Shown here in pieces: positions 1 through 8,315 of a DNA stretch of 64,000 nucleotides. The position numbers and the translations under genes were made by a program. Every line of letters begins with the position of its first letter. Position 1 is the stretch's first letter. The DNA lies in assembly GCA_038131955.1 (NCBI GenBank), contig JAYPQK010000003.1:1-64000 (forward strand). The letters run 5' to 3'. The DNA is from SHAN690 sp038131955 (GTDB taxonomy: Bacteria > Bacteroidota > Bacteroidia > Flavobacteriales_G > Salibacteraceae). The notes below the pieces were generated by a model. It worked only from the letters and a program-made list of their open reading frames with translations. It was not told where the DNA came from and did not search any database.

Positions 1-1467
1 AGTTACGTATTGCTGGGAGAAGCCCTGATGTTCAATTCGGCACAGCGAGGGTTTGATCATTACGCCGGACACTTGGCCATCGGTGGGATGGGTCATTTAG
101 AAAGACTTGTTTTGGGCGACTTTCAAGTCCAATTCGGACAGGGTCTGGTTCATTGGACGGGCCGTGCTTTCCGGTGGAGCAGGGGTGACGTCGATCAAAA
201 GAAACGGTCGTGGGATCCGTCCGTATGCCTCGGCGAATGAAGTTGACTTTCTGCGCGGTTCATCATCCACTTGGCGTTGGAAGCAATTCGTTTGGAGTGC
301 CTATGCTAGTAAACGGCGGATTGATGCGAGTCAGACACCTCGACGGAAATGTCGTGGTTGAATCGATGCCTGTTTCAGACTGCGAAGGACGTCGGCTGAG
401 ATGGGCAGGGCGGCCGCCATGCCTTATTATCAGTGGGTACGCATTTGAAGTGGCAGTCAAAAGTTGACGGAAGTCGGACCGTTCGGTATCGAAGAAGCAG
501 GTTGCTCATCCCGGTTCTTCGGTGGATCTGCGTGAGGTATTCCTCAGAGCCGGGGAGGATTTTTCTTGCGGCGGGCGTGGATTACAGCTGGGTGAAGGGA
601 AACGTGTTGGTGTTCGGAGAACATGCCGTACTTGCAGAGGCGGGATTTGGTCACCTGGACGGATTGATCCTGAGCTTTGACCGGCGTTCTTCCTTGTCGT
701 TGCTTCATCGTTGGTATGATCGCTCTTTTTCTTTTCCTGGGAATGCACCATGGGGACGTTCGGCTCGGGTAGAGGGTGAGCATGGGGTTCTGATGGGGTG
801 GGATATCCAGTTGTGGAAGAGGTGGAGGGTGAATTCCACCATCGATCTTTTCAGATACAGCTGGCTGCGCTATCGAATTGATGCTCCTCGGATGTGATTT
901 ACTTGGCGATCGGATCTGGTCATCGACCGAATCGAAAGATGGAATTTGAATTGCGAATGCGATGGGAGGAGATGCAGCGTAACATGGCCATGATGGAATC
1001 CCAGAATTGGAAAGGTTGAGCCTTTAGAACGATGGGGGCTTCGGCTTCATGGGAGTTGGCAGTTTGTCGCCTTCTTCACTTGAAGTCGCGCGTCGAATGG
1101 CGTGGTGCGAACGTAGTAGGGGATAGCGCGGTGGGCTGGTTGGGGTATCAAGACCTTTGATTTGGAGTCCTCGGTTTCACGGTACAAGTTGAAATTTCGA
1201 TACGCCATGTTTGATGTGCCTGCTTTTGATGCGCGCATTTTTCGCCTATGAATACGATGTGCCTCTGGCCTTTCCGCTCCGGCTTACTATGGTCGCGGGG
1301 CTCGGTGGGTAGTAACTTATCAATGGAAATTCTCTCGCTGGGGTGATCTGTCCATCAAGCTGTCACAGACGCTCTATGATGACCGTGAGACGGTCGGTTC
1401 GGGTTGGGAGGAGAGCTTAGGTTCGACCCGAAGTCAAATTCGCGTTCAGTGCAGAATCCGCTTGTGA
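1..1467 (+). pseudogene. Helix-hairpin-helix domain protein, C-terminal part, frameshifted and cut by window edge
   Basis: No single frame stays open, but successive frames give pieces that line up with the C-terminal beta-rich region of the large helix-hairpin-helix proteins of Bacteroidota. The pieces, in order, are GDFQVQFGQGLVHWTG (about 118-165), RGIRPYASANEVDFLRG (about 200-255), a block around FGEHAVLAEAGFGHL (about 615-655), WLRYRIDAP (about 865-890) and DVPAFDARIFAYEYDVP (about 1215-1263), then AYYGRGARWVVTYQWKFSRW with a stop at 1465-1467. The repeated aromatic/Gly strands suggest an outer-membrane or surface location, but the function of this family is not known to me. At least five frame changes are needed. 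Given similar breaks in essential genes here, sequencing error is likelier than decay. The N-terminal HhH repeats would lie left of the window. Family recognition is from memory of motif order. Confidence 0.6.
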
Positions 1468-1555
1468 CTGTGTATCAGTTTGTTATTTTTGGCGACGACT
1501 AAAGTGCTTCTAAAGTTTGATTGAGATCCAGACTGGATTTGTTGAAGCACGTCAT

Positions 1556-1789
1556 ATGAATACACATGCGCAGGATTTATTAGACAAGGCGAGGGTCGTC
1601 CTTTCCGTCTTTCTTATACTCTTTATCTTGGCTCATATCTTCTTTTTGGATGAGCCTGAAGAAGTGAGCGAGGACCTCCGGATCGAGGTTGTCACTCCTG
1701 CCTCTATGGGTATGTTCAATCGTGAATTTCGACAATGGCAGTACAACAAGCAGACCTCGCCTTGTCGCAAACCTTGTAGGCGTTGCTAA
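1556..1789 (+). CDS. Small single-pass membrane protein, unknown
   Basis: A 77-residue frame starts at ATG 1556; an in-frame TTG lies at 1517. Residues about 12-32 form one hydrophobic segment (VLSVFLILFILAHIFFL), followed by an acidic stretch (DEPEEVSEDLR). I do not recognise the family. The last residues (CRKPCRRC) look unlike a natural C-terminus, and the frame runs 4 bases into the convergent aroA stop, so the 3' end may be shifted by an indel and the true protein could be longer or shorter. It sits between the broken helix-hairpin-helix gene and aroA with about 90 bases upstream. It could be non-coding. The clean membrane segment is the only real support. Confidence 0.35.
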   Translation: MNTHAQDLLDKARVVLSVFLILFILAHIFFLDEPEEVSEDLRIEVVTPASMGMFNREFRQWQYNKQTSPCRKPCRRC

Positions 1790-3006
1790 CGTTGCGGACG
1801 AACGTCGACGAATTTTTCCACTTGTTTCCAGAACCCGGGGTATGACTTGGCTACGACCATCGGACCTTCGATCACGAACTCATTGAACAGCATACTCAGC
1901 GGTGTCATCGACATCACCATGCGGTGATCGTCATAAGAAAGTAGTGGGCTTTCAGGCTGGGTAGGTGCGGTACCCGGTAGGGTCAGTGAATGTCCATCGA
2001 CCGTGGTCTTGATCCCGATGCGTTCGAGTTCCTGTTGGATGGCAGCTATGCGATCTGTTTCTTTTAATCGAAGGTTGTCGAGTCCGTTTAAGGTGAAGCT
2101 CCTCTGTAGTCCGGCCAATGCAAAAGCGGCAGGCTGTACGAGGTCAGGGTAGTTTCGAAAATTCCATTCTCCAACTGGATTCGGATTCTCTTTGTGTTGG
2201 ATGCGCAATCCACCATCTTCGAATGTGCAAGACAAGCCCAGTTGCTCGAAGAGTTCCACAGCGGCCAAATCACCTTGGATCGATTGCGGTTTGAGGCCCT
2301 TCAAAAGAAGGTTCGTCCTTCGTGCGAGGAGTCCAAAACTCATCCAAAAGGCAGCGGCAGACCAATCCCGCTCGATGATGAAAGTACTGGAGCGATATCG
2401 GCCCGGTTTTACCGTGATCCGATTGCCTGTGACCTCCACTTGGGCGCCGCACTGTTGCATCAGATGCTGGGTCATGTGGAGGTAGGGTCGCGAGAGCGGG
2501 TCTCCTTGGATATCCAGGACGAGCGGTTGCGGCAAGGTTGGACCGATCAGCATGAGAGCCGTAATGAATTGACTGCTCACGTTTCCATTGATGGGGACCG
2601 TACCACCTTGCAGTCGACGCCCTTGGATGTGCAATGGAGGATATCCGTCCTTTTCTAGGTAGGTGATGCTGGCACCCAACGATCGAAGCGCATCCACCAA
2701 GATCTTGATCGGTCGCTTTTTCATGCGATCAGAGCCGGTCAGTACCTTTTCTCCGGGTATGCTTGCATAGTAAGCGGTCAGGAAGCGCATCGCCGTACCC
2801 GCTGGTCCGACGTCGGTGATGATATCGTTTCGCTCAAGGGCATGTGTGAGCACAGAGGTGTCGTCTGCCTTGCTCAGGTGCTTGATGTCGAACTTCTGAC
2901 GAGCGAGGGCTTGGATGATCAGTACTCGGTTACTGATACTCTTCGAGCCGGGGAGCTCGATGGCTCCTTTCAACGAGTGGGTCTTGGCTCGAAGGATGAA
3001 TTTCAT
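1786..3006 (-). CDS. aroA: 3-phosphoshikimate 1-carboxyvinyltransferase (EPSP synthase)
   Basis: A 406-residue intact frame. The enzyme transfers the enolpyruvyl group of PEP to shikimate 3-phosphate, the sixth step of the cytosolic shikimate pathway to chorismate. Visible signatures are the substrate-binding N-terminus ELPGSKSISNRVLI (about residues 17-30), the TAMRFLTAYYA block near 90-100, KETDRIAAI near 310 and SYDDHRMVMSMT near 355-366. The length is slightly short for the family (about 420-430), as is common in Bacteroidota. The start ATG at 3006 overlaps the aroB stop by 4 bases (ATGA type), so the two are translationally coupled in one minus-strand operon running from hpt to aroA. No missing key residue seen. 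Confidence 0.96.
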   Translation of the reverse strand: MKFILRAKTHSLKGAIELPGSKSISNRVLIIQALARQKFDIKHLSKADDTSVLTHALERNDIITDVGPAGTAMRFLTAYYASIPGEKVLTGSDRMKKRPIKILVDALRSLGASITYLEKDGYPPLHIQGRRLQGGTVPINGNVSSQFITALMLIGPTLPQPLVLDIQGDPLSRPYLHMTQHLMQQCGAQVEVTGNRITVKPGRYRSSTFIIERDWSAAAFWMSFGLLARRTNLLLKGLKPQSIQGDLAAVELFEQLGLSCTFEDGGLRIQHKENPNPVGEWNFRNYPDLVQPAAFALAGLQRSFTLNGLDNLRLKETDRIAAIQQELERIGIKTTVDGHSLTLPGTAPTQPESPLLSYDDHRMVMSMTPLSMLFNEFVIEGPMVVAKSYPGFWKQVEKFVDVRPQR

Positions 3007-4040
3007 GTGCTTAACTGCTGCTGTGCAAAGCGAAGGCTCTCATGTATCCATTTCGTGTCAACATTGATCCCAACCTCTGCTCGACCAAGATGTGAAATCA
3101 AGGCGAAACGGATGTCGGCTCCTTCGTTTTTTTTGTCGTAGCTCATCAGCTGGGTCAATCGATCTTGGTCGATAGACAGATCTTGGATTGGGTAGCTCAA
3201 TCCTTTGATGTAACCCACGATCGCTCTCGCCTCATCGGAAGGTAGACCACACATTTTTTCTGACAGGTAGACTTCCGCGATCGTGCCGAAGGCTGCGGCC
3301 TCGCCGTGAAGCAAGGCGGTGTCAGCCTCAAGGGCATGCCCGACCGTATGGCCAAAATTGAGCGACTGGCGAATGCCGGTGTCTTGGGTGTCCTGCTCAG
3401 CGATCTGCATTTTGATTTTTGCACTCCGTAGGATGATCGCCTTGTCTTTGGCTGCCTCCTTCGGGTTCAGGCTAATGATCCCTTGCCACAGATCTCGGTC
3501 TGCGATCAAGGCGTGCTTTACCGTTTCCATCCAACCGCTGAGCAATTCAGCTTCTGGAAGGGTGTTGAGGAAACGATCTTCGATGACCACGGCTCTGACC
3601 AGATGGAACGTTCCGATCTGATTTTTGGCGCCTTCGAAATTAACTCCGTTTTTTCCGCCGAGGGCTGCATCGACCATACCCAAATGGGTGGTGGGCACGT
3701 TGATCACCTGCATGCCGCGCTTAAAGGTTGCGCCTACGAATCCTCCCAAGTCCGTCACCACGCCGCCGCCGAGATTGATCAAAAGCGACTTTCGATCGAT
3801 CCCTGAGGCCATCAAGCTTTCATAAATAGAAGAAGCGGTTTCTAAGCACTTTGAGCCTTCTCCCGTGTCAATACAGATGTGATGAAAAGGACGTTCGCTT
3901 AGGTAGTCAGTTTGAAAGAGAGGTAAGCAATATTCTGCTGTGTTTGTGTCGGTCAAAACGACGATCTGCGTTGGATCGAGTTCTTTTAATAGAACCTTGA
4001 ATTGACCAGCCTCCATGATCAGTCGATCAGTCACAGTCAC
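3003..4040 (-). CDS. aroB: 3-dehydroquinate synthase
   Basis: A 345-residue intact frame. It converts DAHP to 3-dehydroquinate, the second shikimate-pathway step, using NAD+ and a divalent metal. The NAD-binding block NLGGGVVTDLGGFVGATFKR is near residues 88-107, ALGGKNGVNFEGAKNQIGTF near 125-145, the metal-ligand helix GWMETVKHALIAD near 165-177, and the metal-binding LNFGHTVGHALE near 228-240. Pairing directly with aroA (4-base overlap) makes a two-gene shikimate unit. On its 5' side it overlaps the end of the upstream small membrane protein gene by 14 bases. Start ATG is at 4040. The family identity is secure. Confidence 0.96.
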   Translation of the reverse strand: MTVTDRLIMEAGQFKVLLKELDPTQIVVLTDTNTAEYCLPLFQTDYLSERPFHHICIDTGEGSKCLETASSIYESLMASGIDRKSLLINLGGGVVTDLGGFVGATFKRGMQVINVPTTHLGMVDAALGGKNGVNFEGAKNQIGTFHLVRAVVIEDRFLNTLPEAELLSGWMETVKHALIADRDLWQGIISLNPKEAAKDKAIILRSAKIKMQIAEQDTQDTGIRQSLNFGHTVGHALEADTALLHGEAAAFGTIAEVYLSEKMCGLPSDEARAIVGYIKGLSYPIQDLSIDQDRLTQLMSYDKKNEGADIRFALISHLGRAEVGINVDTKWIHESLRFAQQQLST

Positions 4041-4416
4041 AGGTTTTCGGGTCGTTCAGATCTTGAATGAAGAGGAGGGTATAGCGCTTTCTTCGCTCCA
4101 ATTCCGCCTCGAGATTCAGGTCGTCCGTTTGTAGTGAAATCTTATATCGATAAGGATCTCCACCCGGATTCAAACTCTCTACTTCCGAATCGGTCCACAA
4201 TTGCAGCATCTGCTCATTTGTAAGTCCAATGCACGATTGAAAGCAAGCATATCTCTCGGTCGCTTGCATGACTGAATCTCCTCGAATCTCTTCCAAAATC
4301 CGCTGCGAAGGGGTCCAAATGTCCAGATCTCGAGAATCGTCTCGAAGGAACAAGACATAGACGAGGATCATGCCGATCCCAAATCCGGTGAAATAGATCC
4401 GCAATCTTCTAAGCAT
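4027..4416 (-). CDS. Small membrane-anchored protein, DUF4258-like
   Basis: 129 residues. Residues about 7-27 (IYFTGFGIGMILVYVLFLRD) form one N-terminal membrane anchor. The rest is a soluble alpha/beta-looking domain with two Cys near 58-62 (YACFQSC), a GGDPYRYKI segment and a C-terminal CDCD. Similar short proteins with a G-[IL]-G-hydrophobic anchor and a following W-x-P-x-x-R segment sit beside shikimate or obgE genes in other Flavobacteriales. I recall these as DUF4258-type, but the match is loose. It overlaps obgE by 8 bases and aroB by 14, so it is co-transcribed and probably translationally coupled. No catalytic motif is visible, and function is unknown. Confidence 0.7.
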   Translation of the reverse strand: MLRRLRIYFTGFGIGMILVYVLFLRDDSRDLDIWTPSQRILEEIRGDSVMQATERYACFQSCIGLTNEQMLQLWTDSEVESLNPGGDPYRYKISLQTDDLNLEAELERRKRYTLLFIQDLNDPKTCDCD

Positions 4417-5455
4417 CGCCCTCGTTGTCGTTGTCTGCTTCGTTGACGTGTTCGATCGCCCTCCACAATAAGTCCTTCAGCGGACCTATGTTCTTCTGAC
4501 TCACCGAAGAAAAGAACAAGTGCGGCAGGTCGTCAGGGAAGGTCTTTCGGATCTCCTCGATCAATTCATCGTCGAGCATGTCAGACTTAGAGATCACCAC
4601 GAGGCGATCCTTATGCATCAACTCTTCGTTGTAGTTCTCTAATTCTCTTTCGAGCGTCAGGTACTCCGCGTAGTGGTCATCGCTGTCGGCAGGGATCAGG
4701 AACAGAAGCACAGAGTTCCGTTCGATGTGCCGCAAGAAACGGTATCCCAATCCTTTTCCTTCACTTGCACCCTCGATGATCCCGGGAATGTCAGCCATCA
4801 CAAAGGAGCGGTCGTCGCGATAAGCAACGATGCCAAGGTTCGGGGTCAAGGTGGTGAAAGCGTAGTCTGCGATCTCCGGTTTGGCGGCAGAAACCACGCT
4901 GAGTAGGGTGGACTTCCCGGCATTTGGAAAGCCAACCAATCCTACGTCTGCCAACACCTTCAATTCCAGAATGAACCAACCTTCCTTACCGGGAGTTCCG
5001 GGTTGAGCATATCGAGGCGTTTGCTGGGTCGAATTCTTGAAGTGCCAGTTTCCCAGGCCTCCAATTCCACCTTCTGCGAGAACAACCTCCTGTCCTTCTT
5101 CGGTCACTTCGAATAGGATCTCGCCCGTGTCGGCGTCTTTGGCCACTGTTCCCAGCGGAACATCCAGAAAGATGTCGCTGCCACTTTTGCCAGTGGAACA
5201 TTGCTTCCCTCCCGGTTTTCCGTGGTCTGCCTTAATGTGTTTGCGATACTTCAGGTGAAGTAGTGTCCACATCTGTTGGTTACCTCGGAGTATGATGTGA
5301 CCGCCGCGACCTCCATCACCACCGTCAGGTCCACCCTTCGCTACGAATTTTTCTCGGCGAAAATGCACTGAACCAGCTCCTCCATTGCCACTGGCGCAGA
5401 AGATCTTGACATAGTCAACAAAGTTGCTCGCTTGTTCCTTTCGGTTCTTGGACAT
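4409..5455 (-). CDS. obgE: GTPase Obg/CgtA
   Basis: 348 residues, the usual length for the family. A glycine-rich Obg fold occupies about residues 1-160 (GNGGAGSVHFRREKFVAKGG, then DGGDGGRGG). The G domain follows with P-loop GFPNAGKST (about 177), switch II DIPGIIEGA (about 223) and G4 as SKSD instead of NKxD (near 290), a substitution I recall as normal in Bacteroidota Obg. The protein binds the large ribosomal subunit and acts in late 50S maturation and stress signalling. The C-terminus is short and acidic (NEADNDNEGDA). The gene follows adk with only 2 bases between them and overlaps the downstream small membrane gene by 8 bases. Confidence 0.96.
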   Translation of the reverse strand: MSKNRKEQASNFVDYVKIFCASGNGGAGSVHFRREKFVAKGGPDGGDGGRGGHIILRGNQQMWTLLHLKYRKHIKADHGKPGGKQCSTGKSGSDIFLDVPLGTVAKDADTGEILFEVTEEGQEVVLAEGGIGGLGNWHFKNSTQQTPRYAQPGTPGKEGWFILELKVLADVGLVGFPNAGKSTLLSVVSAAKPEIADYAFTTLTPNLGIVAYRDDRSFVMADIPGIIEGASEGKGLGYRFLRHIERNSVLLFLIPADSDDHYAEYLTLERELENYNEELMHKDRLVVISKSDMLDDELIEEIRKTFPDDLPHLFFSSVSQKNIGPLKDLLWRAIEHVNEADNDNEGDA

Positions 5456-5457
5456 GA

Positions 5458-6030
5458 TCAGTGCGCATCCACCGCTGAGCAGAGTCGTCCGAAGATCTCA
5501 TCGATCCCTCCGACGCCGTCAACTTCTGCCAACTTATTCTGGGCAGCGTAATATTCTTTGAGTGGAGCAGTTTCTCTCTGATAGACGGCCAATCGATTTC
5601 GGATCACTTCCTCATTGGCGTCGTCGGCGCGACCACTGGTCTTACCCCGATTCAAGAGTCGAGCCACTAATTCTTCATCCGGAACTTGAAGTGATAGGCA
5701 AACGGTGATACCGGTCTTCAAGGAGTTTAATAGCTTATCCAAAGCCTCGGCTTGTGGAGTTGTTCTTGGGAAACCGTCGAAAATGAAGCCCTCGGCTTCC
5801 GGGTTGTCTTCCACTTTGGCGCGAAGCATTCCAATGGTCACGGCATCTGGTACGAGTTCGCCCTTGTCCATATAAGACTTGGCCTCGAGACCCAATTCTG
5901 TTTCGCCCTTAATGTGAGCGCGGAACAGATCGCCGGTCGAGATGTGAACCAGTTGATAATGAGCCTTCAAATACTCACTTTGGGTGCCTTTGCCTGCACC
6001 GGGAGGGCCGAAGATCACGATGTTGATCAT
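5458..6030 (-). CDS. adk: Adenylate kinase
   Basis: 190 residues. It catalyses ATP + AMP = 2 ADP in the cytosol. Visible features are the P-loop GPPGAGKGTQ (residues 8-17), HISTGDLFRAHIKG (about 30-43) for AMP binding, FIFDGFPRTTPQAEAL (about 83-98) and a very short LID loop RGKTSGRADD (about 128-137), typical of the short adenylate kinases of this phylum. It lies 1 base from hpt upstream and 2 bases from obgE downstream, so transcription probably starts at hpt. The adk/hpt pair places nucleotide salvage together with ribosome assembly and aromatic synthesis in one operon. Confidence 0.96.
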   Translation of the reverse strand: MINIVIFGPPGAGKGTQSEYLKAHYQLVHISTGDLFRAHIKGETELGLEAKSYMDKGELVPDAVTIGMLRAKVEDNPEAEGFIFDGFPRTTPQAEALDKLLNSLKTGITVCLSLQVPDEELVARLLNRGKTSGRADDANEEVIRNRLAVYQRETAPLKEYYAAQNKLAEVDGVGGIDEIFGRLCSAVDAH

Positions 6031-6031
6031 G

Positions 6032-6568
6032 TCAATCTTTTAGGATGTAAACTTCGGGTAGGTTGCGGCCAAGGCCGTCGTAATCAAGACCATACCCGAG
6101 AAGAAATTTGTTTTCGGTCTCGAAGCAAACATAGTCAATCGGAATCGACTGTTGATACGCCTCTTTCTTGAATAAAAGCGTACAAACTTCCATACTTTTT
6201 GGAGAGGCTTTTCCGAGGTGTTCGTACAATGCCAGGAGCGTGTTCCCAGTATCGATGATATCCTCCACCACGATGATGGGGCGACCCTCGATGTCGAGTT
6301 TTCCCGCTTCATGGAAACTGACCTTGCCGGTCGATTCCATGCCTTCATAAGAAGCCGCCTTCAAAAAGCCGATCTCGCAAGGGAAGTCCATCTGTTTGAT
6401 GAGGTCACTCATGAACATGAACGCTCCATTCAAGACTCCAATGAACAGTGGCGTTTGGTCCGCGTACTTCGACTTGATCTCGCCCGCGATCCGTTGGATC
6501 TCTGCGTTGATCTGATCCTGATCGAAGTAGACTTCAAACTCTTTATCTCGAACGGTGACTACTTTCAT
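6032..6568 (-). CDS. hpt: Hypoxanthine phosphoribosyltransferase
   Basis: 178 residues from ATG 6568. A GTG at 6580 would add four residues but lies inside the likely -7 promoter box, so I prefer the ATG. The enzyme joins hypoxanthine (and guanine) to PRPP to make IMP (and GMP). The PRPP-binding loop VVEDIIDTGNTL lies near residue 95-106, the flexible loop KAASYEGMESTG near 72-83, and the C-terminal FLLGYGLDYDGLGRNLPEVY (about 152-171) is the normal purine-contact end. It is the first gene of the minus-strand operon and is divergent from purK, which puts purine salvage back to back with de novo purine synthesis. Confidence 0.94.
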   Translation of the reverse strand: MKVVTVRDKEFEVYFDQDQINAEIQRIAGEIKSKYADQTPLFIGVLNGAFMFMSDLIKQMDFPCEIGFLKAASYEGMESTGKVSFHEAGKLDIEGRPIIVVEDIIDTGNTLLALYEHLGKASPKSMEVCTLLFKKEAYQQSIPIDYVCFETENKFLLGYGLDYDGLGRNLPEVYILKD

Positions 6569-6579
6569 ATTGAGGGGCA

Positions 6580-6587
6580 CAAATGTA
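6580..6587 (-). promoter_or_regulatory. -7 box of hpt operon promoter
   Basis: Read on the minus strand the bases are TACATTTG, a full match to the Bacteroidota -7 consensus TAnnTTTG. The ATG of hpt at 6568 is only about 11 bases downstream, so the transcript would have an extremely short leader or none. No TTG is present at the expected 18-20 base distance upstream, so the call rests on the -7 box alone. Confidence 0.4.
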
Positions 6588-6623
6588 GCGTTTGGGGTCG
6601 ATTCAGTTGTCGGTCTATTCTCT

Positions 6624-6652
6624 TTGTAAACCGCATTGAGCGTCTAACTTTG
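6624..6652 (+). promoter_or_regulatory. Promoter of purK-purE
   Basis: TTG at 6624-6626 and TAACTTTG at 6645-6652 are separated by 18 bases. This fits the Bacteroidota TTG-N19-TAnnTTTG promoter. The purK ATG follows 19 bases after the -7 box. The box lies between the divergent hpt and purK genes. No operator-like palindrome is evident. Confidence 0.6.
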
Positions 6653-6671
6653 TGGGCTAAAATTGAATACC

Positions 6672-7782
6672 ATGAGGATCGGGATCGTTGGAGGAGGACA
6701 ATTGGGTAGAATGTTCATACAGAACGCGCTCAACTATGGGCACGAGATCGTAACGCTTGACCCGGATCCCGATGCGCCTTGCAGCCAGATCTCACATGAA
6801 TTTGTCTGTGCAGATCGCAATGATGAGGAAGCGGTCTACAACATGGGAAATACCTGTGACGTGGTCACCATCGAGATAGAGAATGTTTCTGTTCCGGCTC
6901 TGAAAAGACTTGAAGCAGAGGGCGTGAAAGTGTTTCCACAACCGCGTATTCTTGAAATGGTCAAGGATAAAGGAGCGCAGAAACTCTTTTATCAGGAGCA
7001 CGGTATTCCAACGGCGCCGTTCGCTTTAGTGGAGCATAAGAATGAGATTCATGAACACCTAGACCTTCTGCCCGTCATGCAAAAGATGCGCGTAGGTGGG
7101 TACGATGGGAAAGGAGTAACACCAATAAAGTCCGCAGCCGATATCGGAGGTGGATTTGACGCTCCCTCTGTGCTGGAGCAATGGGTCGACTACGAACTGG
7201 AGTTAGCCGTGCTGGTCGCACGAAATGAGAACGGTGAAGTGGCCTCCTTTCCGGTGGTGGAGCAGGTATTCAATGATGAAGCTAACTTGGTAGATTACTT
7301 GGTCAGCCCGGCTAGGATCTCACCTGAAATAGAGAAGACTGCCAGAGAACTTGCCGAGAAGCTGATCAGCGAGATCGACATGGTAGGACTCTTAGCGGTA
7401 GAGTTATTTCTGACCAAGGACGGACAAGTTCTGGTCAACGAGATCGCGCCGCGTCCGCATAACAGTGGACACCACACCATCGAGGCGTGTTTTGTCTCTC
7501 AATTTGATATTCATATGCGGTCGATCCTGAATTGGCCCTTGGGAGATACATCTTTGAGAACGCCGGCTGCGATGATTAATTTGTTGGGTGAGAAGGGTTA
7601 CTCCGGTCCAGTGATATATCAAGGCCTTCCAGAGGCAATTCGCGTGAATGGAGTGTATCCCCATGTATGGCAAGGCGCTCACAAAAAACCCTATAAGATG
7701 GGGACTTTTGACAGTGGTTGGTATTCTTCCGAAGAAGCGTTGGAAAGCGAAGGCAGTGAAGGGGATTCGCGTAATCGCGTAA
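6672..7782 (+). CDS. purK: 5-(carboxyamino)imidazole ribonucleotide synthase (one 3' frameshift)
   Basis: About 370 residues, ATP-grasp family. It carboxylates AIR to N5-CAIR with ATP and bicarbonate in de novo purine synthesis. The N-terminus RIGIVGGGQLGRMFIQNALN, the ATP-grasp block VGGYDGKGV (near 140) and NEIAPRPHNSGHHTIEAC (near 258-275) are diagnostic. I start at ATG 6672 because the in-frame TTG at 6663 lies too close to the promoter. Near the 3' end the reading frame slips. As printed, the frame ends at 7787 with SEGDSRNRVT, but the +1 frame gives AKAVKGIRVIA and stops at 7780-7782, which is the normal PurK ending. The indel is probably at about 7690-7746. purE follows 7 bases later. 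Confidence 0.92.
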
Positions 7783-7789
7783 CTTAGCC

Positions 7790-8278
7790 ATGGCGGCACA
7801 CCAAATAAGAGCATCGTCATGAGGAAGCAAGAGTGACCAGTCAAAAAGATACCGTCGATATTCTAGAAAGAATTCAGGATCGAAGTCGAGGTCGATATTG
7901 TATCGGCGCATCGTCCTCCTGAAAATGATGGACTATGGCAAGAATGCCCATGGTCGGGGCATCAAGGTGATCATCGCCGGAGCGGGTGGAGCGGCTCACC
8001 TGCCTGGAATGGTAGCATCAATCACTCCTCTTCCTGTTATCGGAGTTCCAGTGAAGTCGTCGAATTCGATCGATGGTTGGGACTCGATCTTGTCAATCCT
8101 TCAGATGCCAAATGGTGTTCCCGTGGCCACCGTAGCGCTGAATGCGGCTAAGAATGCTGGTATCCTTGCTGCCCAGATCATCGGATCTGGCGACAAAGCG
8201 ATCCAGTCTAAAATGGAGGCTTACAAAGAGTCGCTCAAGGAGAAGGTGGCCCAAATGTCTCAGGACATCAAAGGCTAG
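7790..8278 (+). CDS. purE: N5-carboxyaminoimidazole ribonucleotide mutase, 5' half frameshifted
   Basis: The clean part (from about 7920) reads YGKNAHGRGIKVIIAGAGGA, then HLPGMVASITPLPVIGVPV and NGVPVATVALNAAKNAGI, the unmistakable PurE core and C-terminal helix. Upstream, different frames give IVMGSKSD (about 7815-7840), KDTVDILE (about 7845-7870) and EVEVDIVSAHRPPE (about 7880-7922). The whole protein (about 160 residues) is therefore present but crossed by around four or five single-base indels in 110 bases. PurE interconverts N5-CAIR and CAIR right after PurK, matching the gene order. The likely start is ATG 7790. An essential-pathway gene this damaged next to an intact downstream half argues for sequencing error. 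Confidence 0.88.
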
Positions 8279-8315
8279 GTACAACCTACATTCAAAATCT
8301 TCGTCTTAAATAGTA